Part shown: positions 50,835 to 60,489 of the stretch, piece after piece | Layout: each line of letters starts with the position of its first letter | How positions within the stretch are numbered: position 1 is the first letter of the stretch | Assembly (NCBI RefSeq): GCF_012113595.1 | Contig: NZ_CP050831.1 | Coordinates: forward strand, 2,604,001-2,668,000 | Direction: 5' to 3' | DNA length: 64,000 bases | Origin: Bacteroides faecium | Lineage (GTDB): Bacteria; Bacteroidota; Bacteroidia; Bacteroidales; Bacteroidaceae | The notes under the pieces: generated by a model | Seen by the model: the letters and a program-made list of their open reading frames with translations, nothing else | What the model was told of the DNA's origin: nothing | Databases searched by the model: none | Made by a program: the position numbers and the translations under genes

Positions 50835-53800
50835 GCCAGTCCGGTTTTCTGAATATATAAATGGTGTTTGATGTATATTTGTCGTTGGGTATGGTTTCGA
50901 CGTTCATGCCGCAGGTTGCCGCTATCTCCCGCAGTTGGGCTTCCGTGGTGAAGGACAGTTCTTCGATTGTCCGGTTGAATTTGAAGATGCGCGTGGACAG
51001 TAGCTCTGTGAAACGGGTCAGGCGGTGCTTGGAAGTGTTGGCGGAGTTTCCGTCACGTATAATCATCATTCCTTGCGGGCGCAGCCGGCCGGCACATTTC
51101 AACAGCAATGACCGTTGATGTTCATAACTCATATAGTGCAGCATATCATTCAGGATAAACACGTCGCTTTCCGGCAACGGATATTCAAGTGCGTTGCCGT
51201 GCCTGAACTGAAGACGGTCGCCGCGCAACCATCCGTGTTGTGCTACGGCTATCTTGTCCTCGTCATAGTCGATGCCCAGAATATCCCGGTCTTCGGACAG
51301 CAGGGACAGCATATAGCATAACGGACCGAATCCGCAGCCTATGTCCGTGATTTGTCCCTGAGTGGGAATCAGCCGGTTGAACAACCGGTAATTTCCTTCC
51401 ATCTTCACCTTGATGCGTATATACCATTCCACGATAGGGCCTTTGTAGATATAGTTCTGGATAAGCGCTTCATAAAAAGCGGGGTTGTCTGTCGTATTCT
51501 TTTCCCGGCAGATACGCGCATACTCCTGTTTCATATAGGTGGATATGCGTTTGGTACGTTCCTGATAGGTAGCTCCGAAAGACGGGTCACCTGCGGGTAT
51601 GCGCGGAAGTATCTCTGTGTAGATGATTCCTTTGCGGACATTGAAAGGCTGCGCTTTGGCAATAATCTTGTCGTTGCCGTATAGCAGAATCGGGAGAATA
51701 TCCAGTTGCAGCGTTTCCGCCAGATAAAACGCTCCTTTGTGGAAACGCTTCATCTTTCCGTTATAGGTACGTGTGCCTTCGGGGAAGACCGCAATGGAAT
51801 AGCCCTCTTCCACCTTTTTCTTCATCCGTTCTATATATTGTTCGTATCCTTCACCTATATAATAGAAATCGGCATAGCGGATGATGGCTCCGAAGAAAGG
51901 GGAGTGCCATACCCAGTGATTGGTCATCATCAGGACTTTGGACGAAAGAGACAACAACACGAGAATATCAATAAACGACTGGTGGTTGGCTATGATAATG
52001 GCCGGACGGTCAAACCGTTCGTTGGATTTGTTGATATGTTCCTTTTTGACGGCGGTAGCCAATAATAGAATCCCTTTGCAGGTAATCTGTATCAGGCGGC
52101 AGACGAAATGCTGCTTGCTGCTCTTGCGTACGGGAACCAGATAGAGCAAGGCTATCAATATCCGGAGAAGGATACATCCGATAAAGAAGAGCAGAAAGAG
52201 CGCGACAGTCCGTAGCAGTCCGATAAGCGTATAAGGCGGTAACCCTTTGGATGCCGGGGCTGCAATGAAGAACCGGAAGATAAGCGGCTGGATGGTATAG
52301 GCTACCAACACCACTGCTATCATTCCAAGTATGGAAATCAGTGAAATAGATTGCAAGGCCGGATGCTTGGCGAAAACGAGCGCCCCCATTCCGACCACCG
52401 TAGTGAAGGCAGAGAAGAAGATAGCTGTTTTGTGCGAGTTCAGCACTTTCTGGCCTGTGCGGTACTTGTTTTGCAATCCGTCCATGATGAAAATGCTGAA
52501 ATCATCACCGATACCGAATATAAAGGTTGACAGGATGATATTGATGATATTGAACTCAATCCCCAGGATTCCCATCAGCCCGAGGATAATCACCCAACTG
52601 ACCAGCATCGGGAGAAAACTCATCAACGTAAGTTCGATACGCCCGTAAGAGAACCACAAGGCAAAGAATATCAGGAAAGAAGAAAGATACAGAATCAGGT
52701 AGAAGTCATCATTGATGGCGGACACCCATTTGTTGGCAAAGTAGGAACGGTCGAAGATGACGACATCCCGGTCTTTGTTGAAATGCGCATATACCGCTTC
52801 TTTATTTGTCTCGCTGATTCGTATCTGACTGATAAGCATCGTTATGGAATCAGCCGATGTCTGCCATTCATTCAATAGCTTGCCGGATAAATCGTCCTCT
52901 TGGGAAGAGTAATGGTATTCGCCGAAAGGCTGGGTAAGCCATTGGCAGAAACCGTCGAAACTTCCGGGACGGAAGCGGTATTCGGCAGCGGATGCTTCCA
53001 GATGTTCGCGAACCTGTTCCTTCTTCTCATTCGTCCAGTAATCTTCCCATTTCTTCAGGCGTTTCTGCTGTTCTTGCGGGGAAATAAGGAACTGTGAGGC
53101 GGAAGCGTATTCTTTTATCAGCCCTTGTTCTTTCAGGGTGGATAGCTTCCGGTTGGTCGCTGCATAGGTTTCAGTAGCTCCGACCATATCTTTGCCTACA
53201 CTGACAAAGAGAACTGTCTTTTCATGGCTGTCGAAGAGGTGCAGCAGTTTCTCTTCCGATTGTTTGAGATGTTGAGGCTCGTAGTTGAGACTCATCATAT
53301 CGTTGTTGAACCCTACTTTCTGTGAGGTAAACAGGCAGATGACGGTGACAAGGGCGATACCTCCGACCAGCCATTTATTCTTGTCGAAAGAATAAGCGTT
53401 TATTTTCTCTATAATACGTAATACACGTCCTTGCTTCACATCTGCCTGTCCCTTTAGGAAATGAGGCAGGTAAATCAAGCAGAAAAGAGTAGTGCCTACC
53501 AGTGCCAGGGAAGCGAACAGACCGAAGTCGCGTAGCAGGTCGGAACTGGTGAATATCAGTCCCAGAAATGCCCCGATGGTCGTAAAACTGCCTACCGTTA
53601 GCGGGTAAGCGATTTCTTTAATCAGTTGTTGCACTGTGGATACATGATTTTGATGCGCCAGCATATGGATGGAATAGCTGAGTGCGATGCCCATCACCGC
53701 CGAGCCGGCTCCTACGGCAATAGCCGAGATGCTTCCTTTGATAAAGAAAATCAGGAACAGGGCAAACAGTCCGCCAAACAGTACAGGGGTAATAATCAAA

Positions 53801-54693
53801 GGTATCGACCTCTTCCGTTTGAAGACGAATGAGATGAATACAATGATGATGAGCAGTGCGATAGTAGAGGTCAGTATAGTGTCCTTTTTTATCTGCCGGG
53901 CATTGTAGACTCCTACCGAAGGACCGCCGAAATATTCCGCCCGAATCACAGGAGACTCACTTTGTACGTGCCGGAGTTCTTCTTCCAGTATTCTGACGAG
54001 TTCGTCATTCTTACCGGTGCTTCCTGTGCTGAATACCGGAGTGATGAACATCAATAAGGTAGAACCGTCTTTGGAGAAGATATGTTCGTCGTAGATTTCG
54101 TAGTTGGCTTCCAACTGGAAATCCTGTAAGTGCTTCAGGGCTTCACTGCCAAGTCCGAGCGGGTCCCTGAGGATATAACTTCTTAATGCAATGCCGGCAG
54201 GAGAAAGAAGGTTGGTGTAATTCTTCTGCATGGCGGCGTGTATTCCCTTTTGCGTCAGCAGGGAGTCGAACCGCTGGTAATCCGTGTCTGTCAGGAAGAG
54301 TGGGAGATGGTCGTAAACGAAGTCGGTGGCTCCGCTGACGAGATTCTGGTCTACTTGTGCGAAGATACTTTTTATCAGTGTCCCGCCTGCTTTTTCGGTC
54401 AGAGCTTGTTGCAGTTGTCCGGCTGCTTCAATCAGGGAATCCGGTTCTACGGCATTACACGTATCCGCAGAGGAGAGCATGACGATGATTTTGTCCTTAA
54501 TCTTGAGATTATCAAAAACCTTGATGGTATTCTGTGAATCTTTGGTGTCGGGGAAGAACTGTGTGATGTTCTCTTCAAACTTCACTTGCAGGGCAAAGTA
54601 GCCCATGAACAGGATACAGCAGATGAGGGACAGGTAGAACAGAATCTTGTGTCTTTCAAAATAATCATATAGTCCGATAAAAAACTGGGTCAT
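50827..54693 (-). CDS. Three-part fusion: MMPL/RND exporter, PlsC-like acyltransferase, SAM methyltransferase
   Basis: 1288 residues. Residues about 1-860: MMPL exporter with a first TM at 17-34, a periplasmic loop, a TM group (about 280-420, ILTSTIALLIIIVFISFVF), a second loop and a second TM group (about 660-830, FGIGDDFSIFIMDGLQNKY). Residues about 893-1080: lysophospholipid acyltransferase with ANHQSFID (H-x4-D, His904) and AVFPEGTRTYNG (about 970). Residues about 1110-1288: methyltransferase with ITDIGCGFGPLCYML and LGIDYDEDKIAVA. In most aryl polyene clusters I know of, these are separate genes. The fusion suggests that export, esterification to a glycerolipid and methylation happen at one membrane site (inference). 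Confidence 0.9.
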   Translation of the reverse strand: MTQFFIGLYDYFERHKILFYLSLICCILFMGYFALQVKFEENITQFFPDTKDSQNTIKVFDNLKIKDKIIVMLSSADTCNAVEPDSLIEAAGQLQQALTEKAGGTLIKSIFAQVDQNLVSGATDFVYDHLPLFLTDTDYQRFDSLLTQKGIHAAMQKNYTNLLSPAGIALRSYILRDPLGLGSEALKHLQDFQLEANYEIYDEHIFSKDGSTLLMFITPVFSTGSTGKNDELVRILEEELRHVQSESPVIRAEYFGGPSVGVYNARQIKKDTILTSTIALLIIIVFISFVFKRKRSIPLIITPVLFGGLFALFLIFFIKGSISAIAVGAGSAVMGIALSYSIHMLAHQNHVSTVQQLIKEIAYPLTVGSFTTIGAFLGLIFTSSDLLRDFGLFASLALVGTTLFCLIYLPHFLKGQADVKQGRVLRIIEKINAYSFDKNKWLVGGIALVTVICLFTSQKVGFNNDMMSLNYEPQHLKQSEEKLLHLFDSHEKTVLFVSVGKDMVGATETYAATNRKLSTLKEQGLIKEYASASQFLISPQEQQKRLKKWEDYWTNEKKEQVREHLEASAAEYRFRPGSFDGFCQWLTQPFGEYHYSSQEDDLSGKLLNEWQTSADSITMLISQIRISETNKEAVYAHFNKDRDVVIFDRSYFANKWVSAINDDFYLILYLSSFLIFFALWFSYGRIELTLMSFLPMLVSWVIILGLMGILGIEFNIINIILSTFIFGIGDDFSIFIMDGLQNKYRTGQKVLNSHKTAIFFSAFTTVVGMGALVFAKHPALQSISLISILGMIAVVLVAYTIQPLIFRFFIAAPASKGLPPYTLIGLLRTVALFLLFFIGCILLRILIALLYLVPVRKSSKQHFVCRLIQITCKGILLLATAVKKEHINKSNERFDRPAIIIANHQSFIDILVLLSLSSKVLMMTNHWVWHSPFFGAIIRYADFYYIGEGYEQYIERMKKKVEEGYSIAVFPEGTRTYNGKMKRFHKGAFYLAETLQLDILPILLYGNDKIIAKAQPFNVRKGIIYTEILPRIPAGDPSFGATYQERTKRISTYMKQEYARICREKNTTDNPAFYEALIQNYIYKGPIVEWYIRIKVKMEGNYRLFNRLIPTQGQITDIGCGFGPLCYMLSLLSEDRDILGIDYDEDKIAVAQHGWLRGDRLQFRHGNALEYPLPESDVFILNDMLHYMSYEHQRSLLLKCAGRLRPQGMMIIRDGNSANTSKHRLTRFTELLSTRIFKFNRTIEELSFTTEAQLREIAATCGMNVETIPNDKYTSNTIYIFRKPDWHE

Positions 54694-55880
54694 ATCTTTT
54701 TTCTCCTACAAGTCGTGAGCAGGGCGAACGAAATGACTCCCGCTACCAGGCTGCAAACGACTGCAAAGATAATACTTCCTATCAAATATTGCTCTATGAC
54801 TGATTTTACATTTGCGAAAGAGAGCTCATTTAAGTGCAGGTTGACGGGTTCGCCCAGCACTTTGCATCCGGTTGCGTAACTTCCGTACAGCAAAAACGGA
54901 ATCATCGGGGGGATACTGATGTTGGCCGCTACAATAGCGATGACTTTGTTCAGCCGGAGCAGATGTGCCAGAAACAGGGTTATCAGCATTTGGTATCCCC
55001 ATACCGGAACGATGCCCATGAATACTCCGAGTGTGATGGCTGCCGTGATTCGCAGGTTGGATTCCGGCGAATGGGTGACATGTTCGGAGAAAAAACGCTT
55101 GCAGTTCTTCCAGGTCAGTTTGCGGAAAAAGTTGCGGGGGATAATCCACAAGAAGGTGATAAATACCAGTACCGTATTCAGGATGCTGATACGGGTGAAA
55201 TCCCTGAACGGGCGGAAATGCGAAACCCGCTCTTCTTGTGGTGGATAATAGACATGTACCGGTATGTTTTTGACTGCGATGTCTCCCCATGCTGCAAATA
55301 CGAGGGCTTCCAGTTCAAATTCATACTTGGCGGTATAGTACCATTTGTCGACATTCATCTGTTGCAATGGATACAGGCGGTAACCGGATTGTGTGTCCTG
55401 CAGCTTGATTCCTGTTTCGAGGGTGAACCAGAAGTTGGAGAATTTATTGGCAAATGTATTCTTTCCCGGCATATTGTCCGAAGCAAGGTTGCGCGAACCT
55501 ACCAGCAGGGTATCCGGTTCCTTTTCGATAGCTTCGATGAACGAAGGGATATCCGAAGCGAAGTGCTGCCCGTCCGAATCAATGGTGATGGCATAGCGGA
55601 AGCCTTGTGCCTTTGCGTGGCAGAGTCCATGTTTCAAGGCTACCCCTTTTCCCCGGTTGGCGGGGTGGGTGATAACTTGTAGGTTGGCTTTCCGGCTGAG
55701 TATCCCGGCTGTTTCGTCCGTCGAACCGTCATTGACGACGAGAATGTCCGGTGCATAGGAGCGTACACTCTCTATGACATCCGCCAATGTCTTGCCGTTG
55801 TTGTAACTTGGGATGATAACGATAATCCCCAATTGTTTCAACTTCTCGTGCCAGTAGGCTGTACTTTGCGGCTCCTTCAT
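54690..55880 (-). CDS. GT2 glycosyltransferase fused to a C-terminal DUF2062 membrane domain
   Basis: 396 residues from ATG 55880 (MKEPQSTAYWHEKLKQLG), which overlaps the upstream stop by four bases (ATGA). A longer frame to 56078 would only add an Arg-rich tail read from the preceding gene and is rejected. Residues about 20-240 are a dolichyl-phosphate-mannose-synthase-like GT-A domain (IIPSYNNGKTLADVIESV, LVVNDGSTDETAG, ITIDSDGQHFASDIPSF). Residues about 275-396 are DUF2062 with several TM segments (ITLGVFMGIVPVWGYQMLI). Likely transfers a sugar to the pigment or a lipid carrier. Confidence 0.87.
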   Translation of the reverse strand: MKEPQSTAYWHEKLKQLGIIVIIPSYNNGKTLADVIESVRSYAPDILVVNDGSTDETAGILSRKANLQVITHPANRGKGVALKHGLCHAKAQGFRYAITIDSDGQHFASDIPSFIEAIEKEPDTLLVGSRNLASDNMPGKNTFANKFSNFWFTLETGIKLQDTQSGYRLYPLQQMNVDKWYYTAKYEFELEALVFAAWGDIAVKNIPVHVYYPPQEERVSHFRPFRDFTRISILNTVLVFITFLWIIPRNFFRKLTWKNCKRFFSEHVTHSPESNLRITAAITLGVFMGIVPVWGYQMLITLFLAHLLRLNKVIAIVAANISIPPMIPFLLYGSYATGCKVLGEPVNLHLNELSFANVKSVIEQYLIGSIIFAVVCSLVAGVISFALLTTCRRKKI

Positions 55881-56290
55881 GCTTTCGTTGAGGTAAGTAC
55901 GGCTTTCAGCTTGATAAAACATTCGTTTTCTGCGGTTTCTTCTGCTTCTGCGGTTCCTTCCACTTTTACAGTCCCTTCCGCCTGCAACTGAAGTTTGCCT
56001 TCTTCCATATCTTTGAGGGTCAGCATTACTGACAGACACGGTGTCTTTACAGGATTGACGACTGACAGGAACTTGCATGAAGACACTTGCGTATATTGCA
56101 ACTTTTGCCGGTGGATACCTTCAGTACATTCTTTGATAAGTTGCAGCAGACAGACTCCGGGGACTACCGGATGTTCCGGAAAGTGTCCCTGATAAATAGC
56201 GTGCTCCGGATTCAGTTTTACCTGGATAGTCCAGGTGATTGAGTCCGGTGATTCGGAAGAGAGAAGCGTATAGAAGTTATCAAGTAGCAT
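55877..56290 (-). CDS. FabZ/FabA-like 3-hydroxyacyl-ACP dehydratase (hotdog)
   Basis: 137 residues with the dehydratase helix GHFPEHPVVPGVCLLQLI, whose His and following Pro-Gly are typical. Makes trans double bonds of the polyene chain. Near the C-terminus lies a Glu-rich imperfect repeat (VEGTAEAEETAENE), which in DNA is a run of short direct repeats and may vary in length. Four-base overlap with the GT2 gene. Confidence 0.83.
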   Translation of the reverse strand: MLLDNFYTLLSSESPDSITWTIQVKLNPEHAIYQGHFPEHPVVPGVCLLQLIKECTEGIHRQKLQYTQVSSCKFLSVVNPVKTPCLSVMLTLKDMEEGKLQLQAEGTVKVEGTAEAEETAENECFIKLKAVLTSTKA

Positions 56291-56293
56291 ATA

Positions 56294-56854
56294 TTAAATT
56301 TCTTTAGATAGTTTGTCCAGGCGAATTGTCAATCGTATCCATGGATGCTTTATTTTTATTTGTACCGGGTCGCCCGGAATATCGCCTGTGATGTATAAAA
56401 CAGATTTCCCGAAGCCTTTCCCACTGGCTCTTTTTTCCGTCGAACCGTCTTTGGACATCTTCGCACGAATACTTTTCTCGCTTAGAAACAGGCGTTTGAA
56501 GTCCATCTCCAGAAGTTTCAGTACCTTTTCTTTCTGCATGGGTTCTATGCAACTGTTGACATTGAACTTGCCATCTTGAAGGGAGAAGTCGAAAAGGCTT
56601 AGCCCGAAATAGGTGGACGCCACTATCCGGATTTCATTGTCGGGCATACGGCGTACTATCAGCATGCCGCTCATGTGATGTTTCATGAAGTCCAACTGGA
56701 TATTATACTTTTGCGAGCTTTCTCCTTTTGCCAGTTCGATAGCAGGCGGCACTATGCTGCCTTCCCCGCTTATGCGCGGAGAGCAGGAAACCGATAACTG
56801 CATCACTAGGAAAAGCAGAACCGTCCGACTAACGAATCGCAAACTTCGTCTCAT
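56294..56854 (-). CDS. Predicted lipoprotein of the pigment operon
   Basis: 186 residues, lipoprotein signal (VLLFLVMQLSVSCSPRIS, Cys about 24). Not assigned to a family. A beta-rich middle (IRIVASTYFGLSLFDFSLQDG) and a basic end. Aryl polyene clusters often hold such a lipoprotein beside a LolA-like gene (as the LolA-like gene here is upstream), so a role in moving the pigment or lipid to the outer membrane is possible. Start overlaps the next gene by 26 bases. Confidence 0.75.
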   Translation of the reverse strand: MRRSLRFVSRTVLLFLVMQLSVSCSPRISGEGSIVPPAIELAKGESSQKYNIQLDFMKHHMSGMLIVRRMPDNEIRIVASTYFGLSLFDFSLQDGKFNVNSCIEPMQKEKVLKLLEMDFKRLFLSEKSIRAKMSKDGSTEKRASGKGFGKSVLYITGDIPGDPVQIKIKHPWIRLTIRLDKLSKEI

Positions 56855-57464
56855 TCTTCAGGGAGTTGAATTTTTTGTTATAGAATTCGTATTCGGTATA
56901 ATTCGTGACTGTTTCGGACAGGCGGAGTTTGTGTACCGACATATCTTTCTTGTCGAGGTAGATTTCTATCCCGGTGATATAGGCTTGTACGGCTTTATTG
57001 ACCGGTTTTATCTTGACCAGATAGAATTGTGCATCTTCAAAGTATGCCAGTTGGTAGTTGGACGACATTTTGGAGAGGTCGCCTATCATGCAGGCAGTCA
57101 GCATATCCTGCATCTGCCCCATCATCTTGTTGGCGCTCAGGTTCATAATGTTTTTCTTACCGTCCGAAACGATTTTGAGCTTACTGCCGTTTATCACGAT
57201 GAGATAGTCCATCGGGCGGAAATATTCCATGCAGATTTTATTGCTCTTCTGGTAGTAGAACTTCCCTTTGGAAGTAACTTTTTCGTCGAATATGTCGAGG
57301 TATTTCACTTGCGTGAAATCACTTTCGATAGATTGTACGGTCTGTGCTTCTTCTGCCAGGCGTTTCTCAAAATCCTGAAGTTGCGTCAACTTCTTCATGC
57401 CTTGCGCATGGGCAGAGCTAACGGACAGAAAGATAAGTAATGTATATGTAACTAAAGTTCTCAT
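56829..57464 (-). CDS. LolA-like periplasmic carrier
   Basis: 211 residues with signal peptide (YTLLIFLSVSSAHAQG). The LolA fold is indicated by IESDFTQVKYLDIFDEKVTSKGKFYYQKS and ICMEYFRPMDYLIVINGSKL. The family carries lipoproteins; the pigment-cluster version is thought to carry a hydrophobic product across the periplasm. Confidence 0.84.
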   Translation of the reverse strand: MRTLVTYTLLIFLSVSSAHAQGMKKLTQLQDFEKRLAEEAQTVQSIESDFTQVKYLDIFDEKVTSKGKFYYQKSNKICMEYFRPMDYLIVINGSKLKIVSDGKKNIMNLSANKMMGQMQDMLTACMIGDLSKMSSNYQLAYFEDAQFYLVKIKPVNKAVQAYITGIEIYLDKKDMSVHKLRLSETVTNYTEYEFYNKKFNSLKNETKFAIR

Positions 57465-57475
57465 ACGTTTTTATT

Positions 57476-58156
57476 TTATGCCAATAGTTCGTCCAGCCGG
57501 ACAACGGTATATCCCTGTTCTTTCAGTAAATCCAGTATCTGCTTCACCAGTTGCCCGCTGTCCGGCATCCGGTCGTGCAACAAGATAATAGAGCCTGGTT
57601 TAAGACCTTTCCGGATTCTGTCGAGTACTTTGTCCGGTGCCGGCTGTTGTGTATCCAGTGTACGGATGTTCCATCCTATAGAGGTGTAACCCAATTGCCG
57701 GACGGCTTTCGCAATCGTCGGATTGGTGACTCCGAATGGCGGACGAAACAAAGTTACCGGCTGCGAAGTTACTCGTTCTAGTTCAGACTGACAAGTTTGC
57801 AGGTCTTTTTTCATCCTGGAGAGTCCGTATAGCGGGAATAAACCGGAATGGGTAAATGAATGATTTCCAATCAGATGTCCTTCCGCTACCATTTGCTGCA
57901 ATAGTTTTTCATTTCCTTTTACCTTGTGTCCGATACAGAAGAAACAGGCTGTTGCTTGCTGTTCTTTCAGTATTTGCAGTACTTTCGGAGTCTGTATCGG
58001 GTCGGGACCGTCGTCAAAAGTCAAGGCTACTACCTTTTCTCCAGTACGCTTTCTGCAAAACGAGCGGAGATAAATCCCCGACCGGATGCTATAAGAAGCA
58101 TAGACGAGAAAAGACAGTATCAACAATGAACCAAGTACGATACAGGTGATAATCAT
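57476..58156 (-). CDS. Polysaccharide deacetylase (NodB family), membrane-anchored
   Basis: 226 residues. N-terminal TM at about 3-22 (CIVLGSLLILSFLVYASYS), then the NodB domain: VVALTFDDGPDPIQT (metal Asp pair), GNHSFTHSGLFPLYG (metal His pair), LFRPPFGVTNPTIAK and ILLHDRMPDSGQL. Overlaps the start of the ketosynthase-like gene's stop by four bases. May trim an acetyl group from a sugar attached by the GT2 enzyme. Confidence 0.9.
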   Translation of the reverse strand: MIITCIVLGSLLILSFLVYASYSIRSGIYLRSFCRKRTGEKVVALTFDDGPDPIQTPKVLQILKEQQATACFFCIGHKVKGNEKLLQQMVAEGHLIGNHSFTHSGLFPLYGLSRMKKDLQTCQSELERVTSQPVTLFRPPFGVTNPTIAKAVRQLGYTSIGWNIRTLDTQQPAPDKVLDRIRKGLKPGSIILLHDRMPDSGQLVKQILDLLKEQGYTVVRLDELLA

Positions 58157-59190
58157 ACGCTTTTCCGGATTAGAATCAAAGAATGATTGATGGAGTGGTG
58201 ATGATTATAAATCAGTATATTCGTAGGAGTAGTGCAGTTCTCCGATTCTTTCACTACTTTCCATACTGCATACGATGAGGCGGTAGGATACTCGCCACAT
58301 TCGTCTTTGAAGCTGAGATGCATACTTTCCGGAAAGAGGTTTGTTTCGAGTTTCTCATAAATGGCATTACTTTCAGAGGTGATTGCTTGATTCAATGGCA
58401 CATCTTTTTCAGATATGATTGTCTGCTTCGAAGAATTATCCTGCCAGGATTGCTGCTTATTCTTTCCGGTCATAAACCACTGAATATCCCGGCTATTTAA
58501 TCCATTCCGTTGCAGAAAACGCATAATCCGGTTTTGGATTTCTTCTGTCGTTTGCTGCCCGGCGAAAGTTTCTATCCCTTTTATTTCAGCAAGCGGGTGT
58601 TCTCCGGCTTCCCGGCTCAACAGGAAAAACTGCGCGCCTTCTCCGGCTTCTATTCCTTTTAGTATCCCCAGTCGCTGTTGGATGGCGTGACTGGTATCCG
58701 TCATTTCGTCCATGGCTCCTACCAGTATATGCCCGCTTCCTTCCCAAATCTTCATCATGGCATCCAGCAAAGCACTTTCGAAACTTAGACCACGGTGTAC
58801 ATAAGTCATGTTGTAGGCATGTATCCCACGTATCAGGGCGATTTGCGCACCGATTGTGTTGAATGTCGACTGGATGAAGGGGGTAGGGTTCAGCATCCGT
58901 TCTTCATTGTCTATCAGTGTGTTCAGAAACTTTTCTGTATCGACCAGGCAGCCTAGTCCTGTGGCTGTGATAATTCCCTGTATCTCTTCGGGCGGCAGTC
59001 CGCCTATACATTCTAATCCACAGGCTACCCCCATTTTTACGATACGGCTCATGCGTCTGCGTAAGGTCGGATTGGTAATGATATTCTTATAATCAGGCTC
59101 ACAGGCTTGGAGATAAGGACGGCTGTCATCCCGTTTTCCTTGAGGATGAATCGAGGCGATGCGTTGGATATAGACTGGCTGCATAGACAT
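58153..59190 (-). CDS. Ketosynthase-like protein without the catalytic Cys (chain-length-factor type)
   Basis: 345 residues, shorter than a full ketosynthase. It aligns with the fold (ITATGLGCLVDTEKFLNTLID, FNTIGAQIALIRGIHAYNMTY, FESALLDAMMKIWEGSGHILVGAMDE), but at the nucleophile position the segment reads NMTYVHRGLSFESALLD, with no Cys. The C-terminal third is divergent. It likely pairs with the active ketosynthase at 59197 as KS-beta. Starts six bases after it. Confidence 0.8.
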   Translation of the reverse strand: MSMQPVYIQRIASIHPQGKRDDSRPYLQACEPDYKNIITNPTLRRRMSRIVKMGVACGLECIGGLPPEEIQGIITATGLGCLVDTEKFLNTLIDNEERMLNPTPFIQSTFNTIGAQIALIRGIHAYNMTYVHRGLSFESALLDAMMKIWEGSGHILVGAMDEMTDTSHAIQQRLGILKGIEAGEGAQFFLLSREAGEHPLAEIKGIETFAGQQTTEEIQNRIMRFLQRNGLNSRDIQWFMTGKNKQQSWQDNSSKQTIISEKDVPLNQAITSESNAIYEKLETNLFPESMHLSFKDECGEYPTASSYAVWKVVKESENCTTPTNILIYNHHHSINHSLILIRKSV

Positions 59191-59196
59191 AATAAC

Positions 59197-60486
59197 TTAA
59201 AGGTTCGTTCCTTGCGGAATAGTAGTTGCAGAAAAGAGAAGCGATGAATCGTTCCCACCGAAACCGAAAGAGTTGGATAATACATGGCGTACGGGGATTC
59301 CTTCCCGGAAAGTCGTTTCCGGTATCAGTCCCGTTTCGGGCATCGCGTCCGTGAAGTTCAGATTCGGGTAAGTCATACCTTTATATAAGGAAAGAACGGA
59401 ATATACCGCTTCAATCCCTTCGGAAGCTCCTAAAGTATGTCCGATAAAGGCTTTCACCGAACTGAACGGCGGAACGTGCTCTCCGAAGATTCTCCGTAAT
59501 GCCATTCCTTCCGATGCGTCGTTGCCGGGAGTGCCTGTGCCGTGCACATTGATATAGTCTATTTCTTCGGGAGAAATACCGCTTGAAGCGATTGCTTCGC
59601 TCATTGATAGAAAGGCGCCGTCTCCTTCTGGAGAACTTCCCGTCTGGTGGTAGGCTTCGTTTGTATTAGCGTAACCGCTAAGTTCGCAATAAGGAGTTCG
59701 CCGGAGTGAGCTTTCCGGTTGAAGCACTAAGTAACCTGCCCCTTCTCCGAGGTTGAGTCCCGTACGCGAACGGTCAAAGGGACGGCAATGTGCCTTATCC
59801 AAAATCATAAGAGAGTTGAAACCGTTCAGTGTGAACCGGCAAAGCGCATCCGTCCCCCCGACAACAACGGCATCCAATAACCCGTGTTTAATCATCCTTG
59901 CTCCCAGCATGATAGCGTTGGCGGCTGACGAACAGGCGGTACTGATGGTTGTTATGAAATCGTTGATGCCCAAGTAGGAAGCAATCAGTTCCGTACTGGC
60001 TCCGCAGTCGTGGGAGATGACTTCACGCAGTCGTCCCCGTTCAGGATTCTCTTTGAATGATTCATAGAAATGCTCGCTTAAATCCATGCCGCCGACGGAA
60101 GTTGCAGAAATAAAACCGATACGTAACGGTTGAGAATCCTGCTGTGTCTGTTGAGAGTCCTGCTGTGACGGTTGCTGTATATGTTGTGACGGTTGCTGCG
60201 CATACCGTGATGTTCTCTGATTCAGTCCTGCATCTTCCAACGCTTCTTTAGCCGCCACCATTCCCAACAATGCTGTGCGTGAGACAGTCCGTTGCGGAGA
60301 GATGCCGAGCAATTGTTTCAGTTCCTCATTGCTATGCTTCACTTCGGATACGGGCACGTCGAGGGCAGTCGGGAAAAGAGTTACTTTTCCGATACCATGT
60401 TTCCCTTGTCTCAAAGCCTTTATGTTTTCGGAAACTCCGATGCCGATGCCCGAAACAACTCCCAATCCGGTGACGTAAATCTTCAT
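59197..60486 (-). CDS. Beta-ketoacyl-ACP synthase (FabF-like)
   Basis: 429 residues with the Cys-His-His set: TTISTACSSAANAIMLGA, YINVHGTGTPGNDASEG and FIGHTLGASEGIEAV. Extends the polyene on ACP. A Gln/Ser-rich insert of about 30 residues near 107-135 (QQPSQHIQQPSQQDSQQTQ) comes from a run of short DNA repeats at about 60,130-60,210 and is unusual for the family. It is separated from the ACP gene by three bases. Confidence 0.94.
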   Translation of the reverse strand: MKIYVTGLGVVSGIGIGVSENIKALRQGKHGIGKVTLFPTALDVPVSEVKHSNEELKQLLGISPQRTVSRTALLGMVAAKEALEDAGLNQRTSRYAQQPSQHIQQPSQQDSQQTQQDSQPLRIGFISATSVGGMDLSEHFYESFKENPERGRLREVISHDCGASTELIASYLGINDFITTISTACSSAANAIMLGARMIKHGLLDAVVVGGTDALCRFTLNGFNSLMILDKAHCRPFDRSRTGLNLGEGAGYLVLQPESSLRRTPYCELSGYANTNEAYHQTGSSPEGDGAFLSMSEAIASSGISPEEIDYINVHGTGTPGNDASEGMALRRIFGEHVPPFSSVKAFIGHTLGASEGIEAVYSVLSLYKGMTYPNLNFTDAMPETGLIPETTFREGIPVRHVLSNSFGFGGNDSSLLFSATTIPQGTNL

Positions 60487-60489
60487 GCG

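Noticed and set aside
55881..56078. Longer start for the GT2 gene giving an Arg-rich N-terminus
   Set aside because: The extra sequence is read from the dehydratase gene in another frame and has no similarity to GT2 proteins; ATG 55880 has the ATGA overlap.
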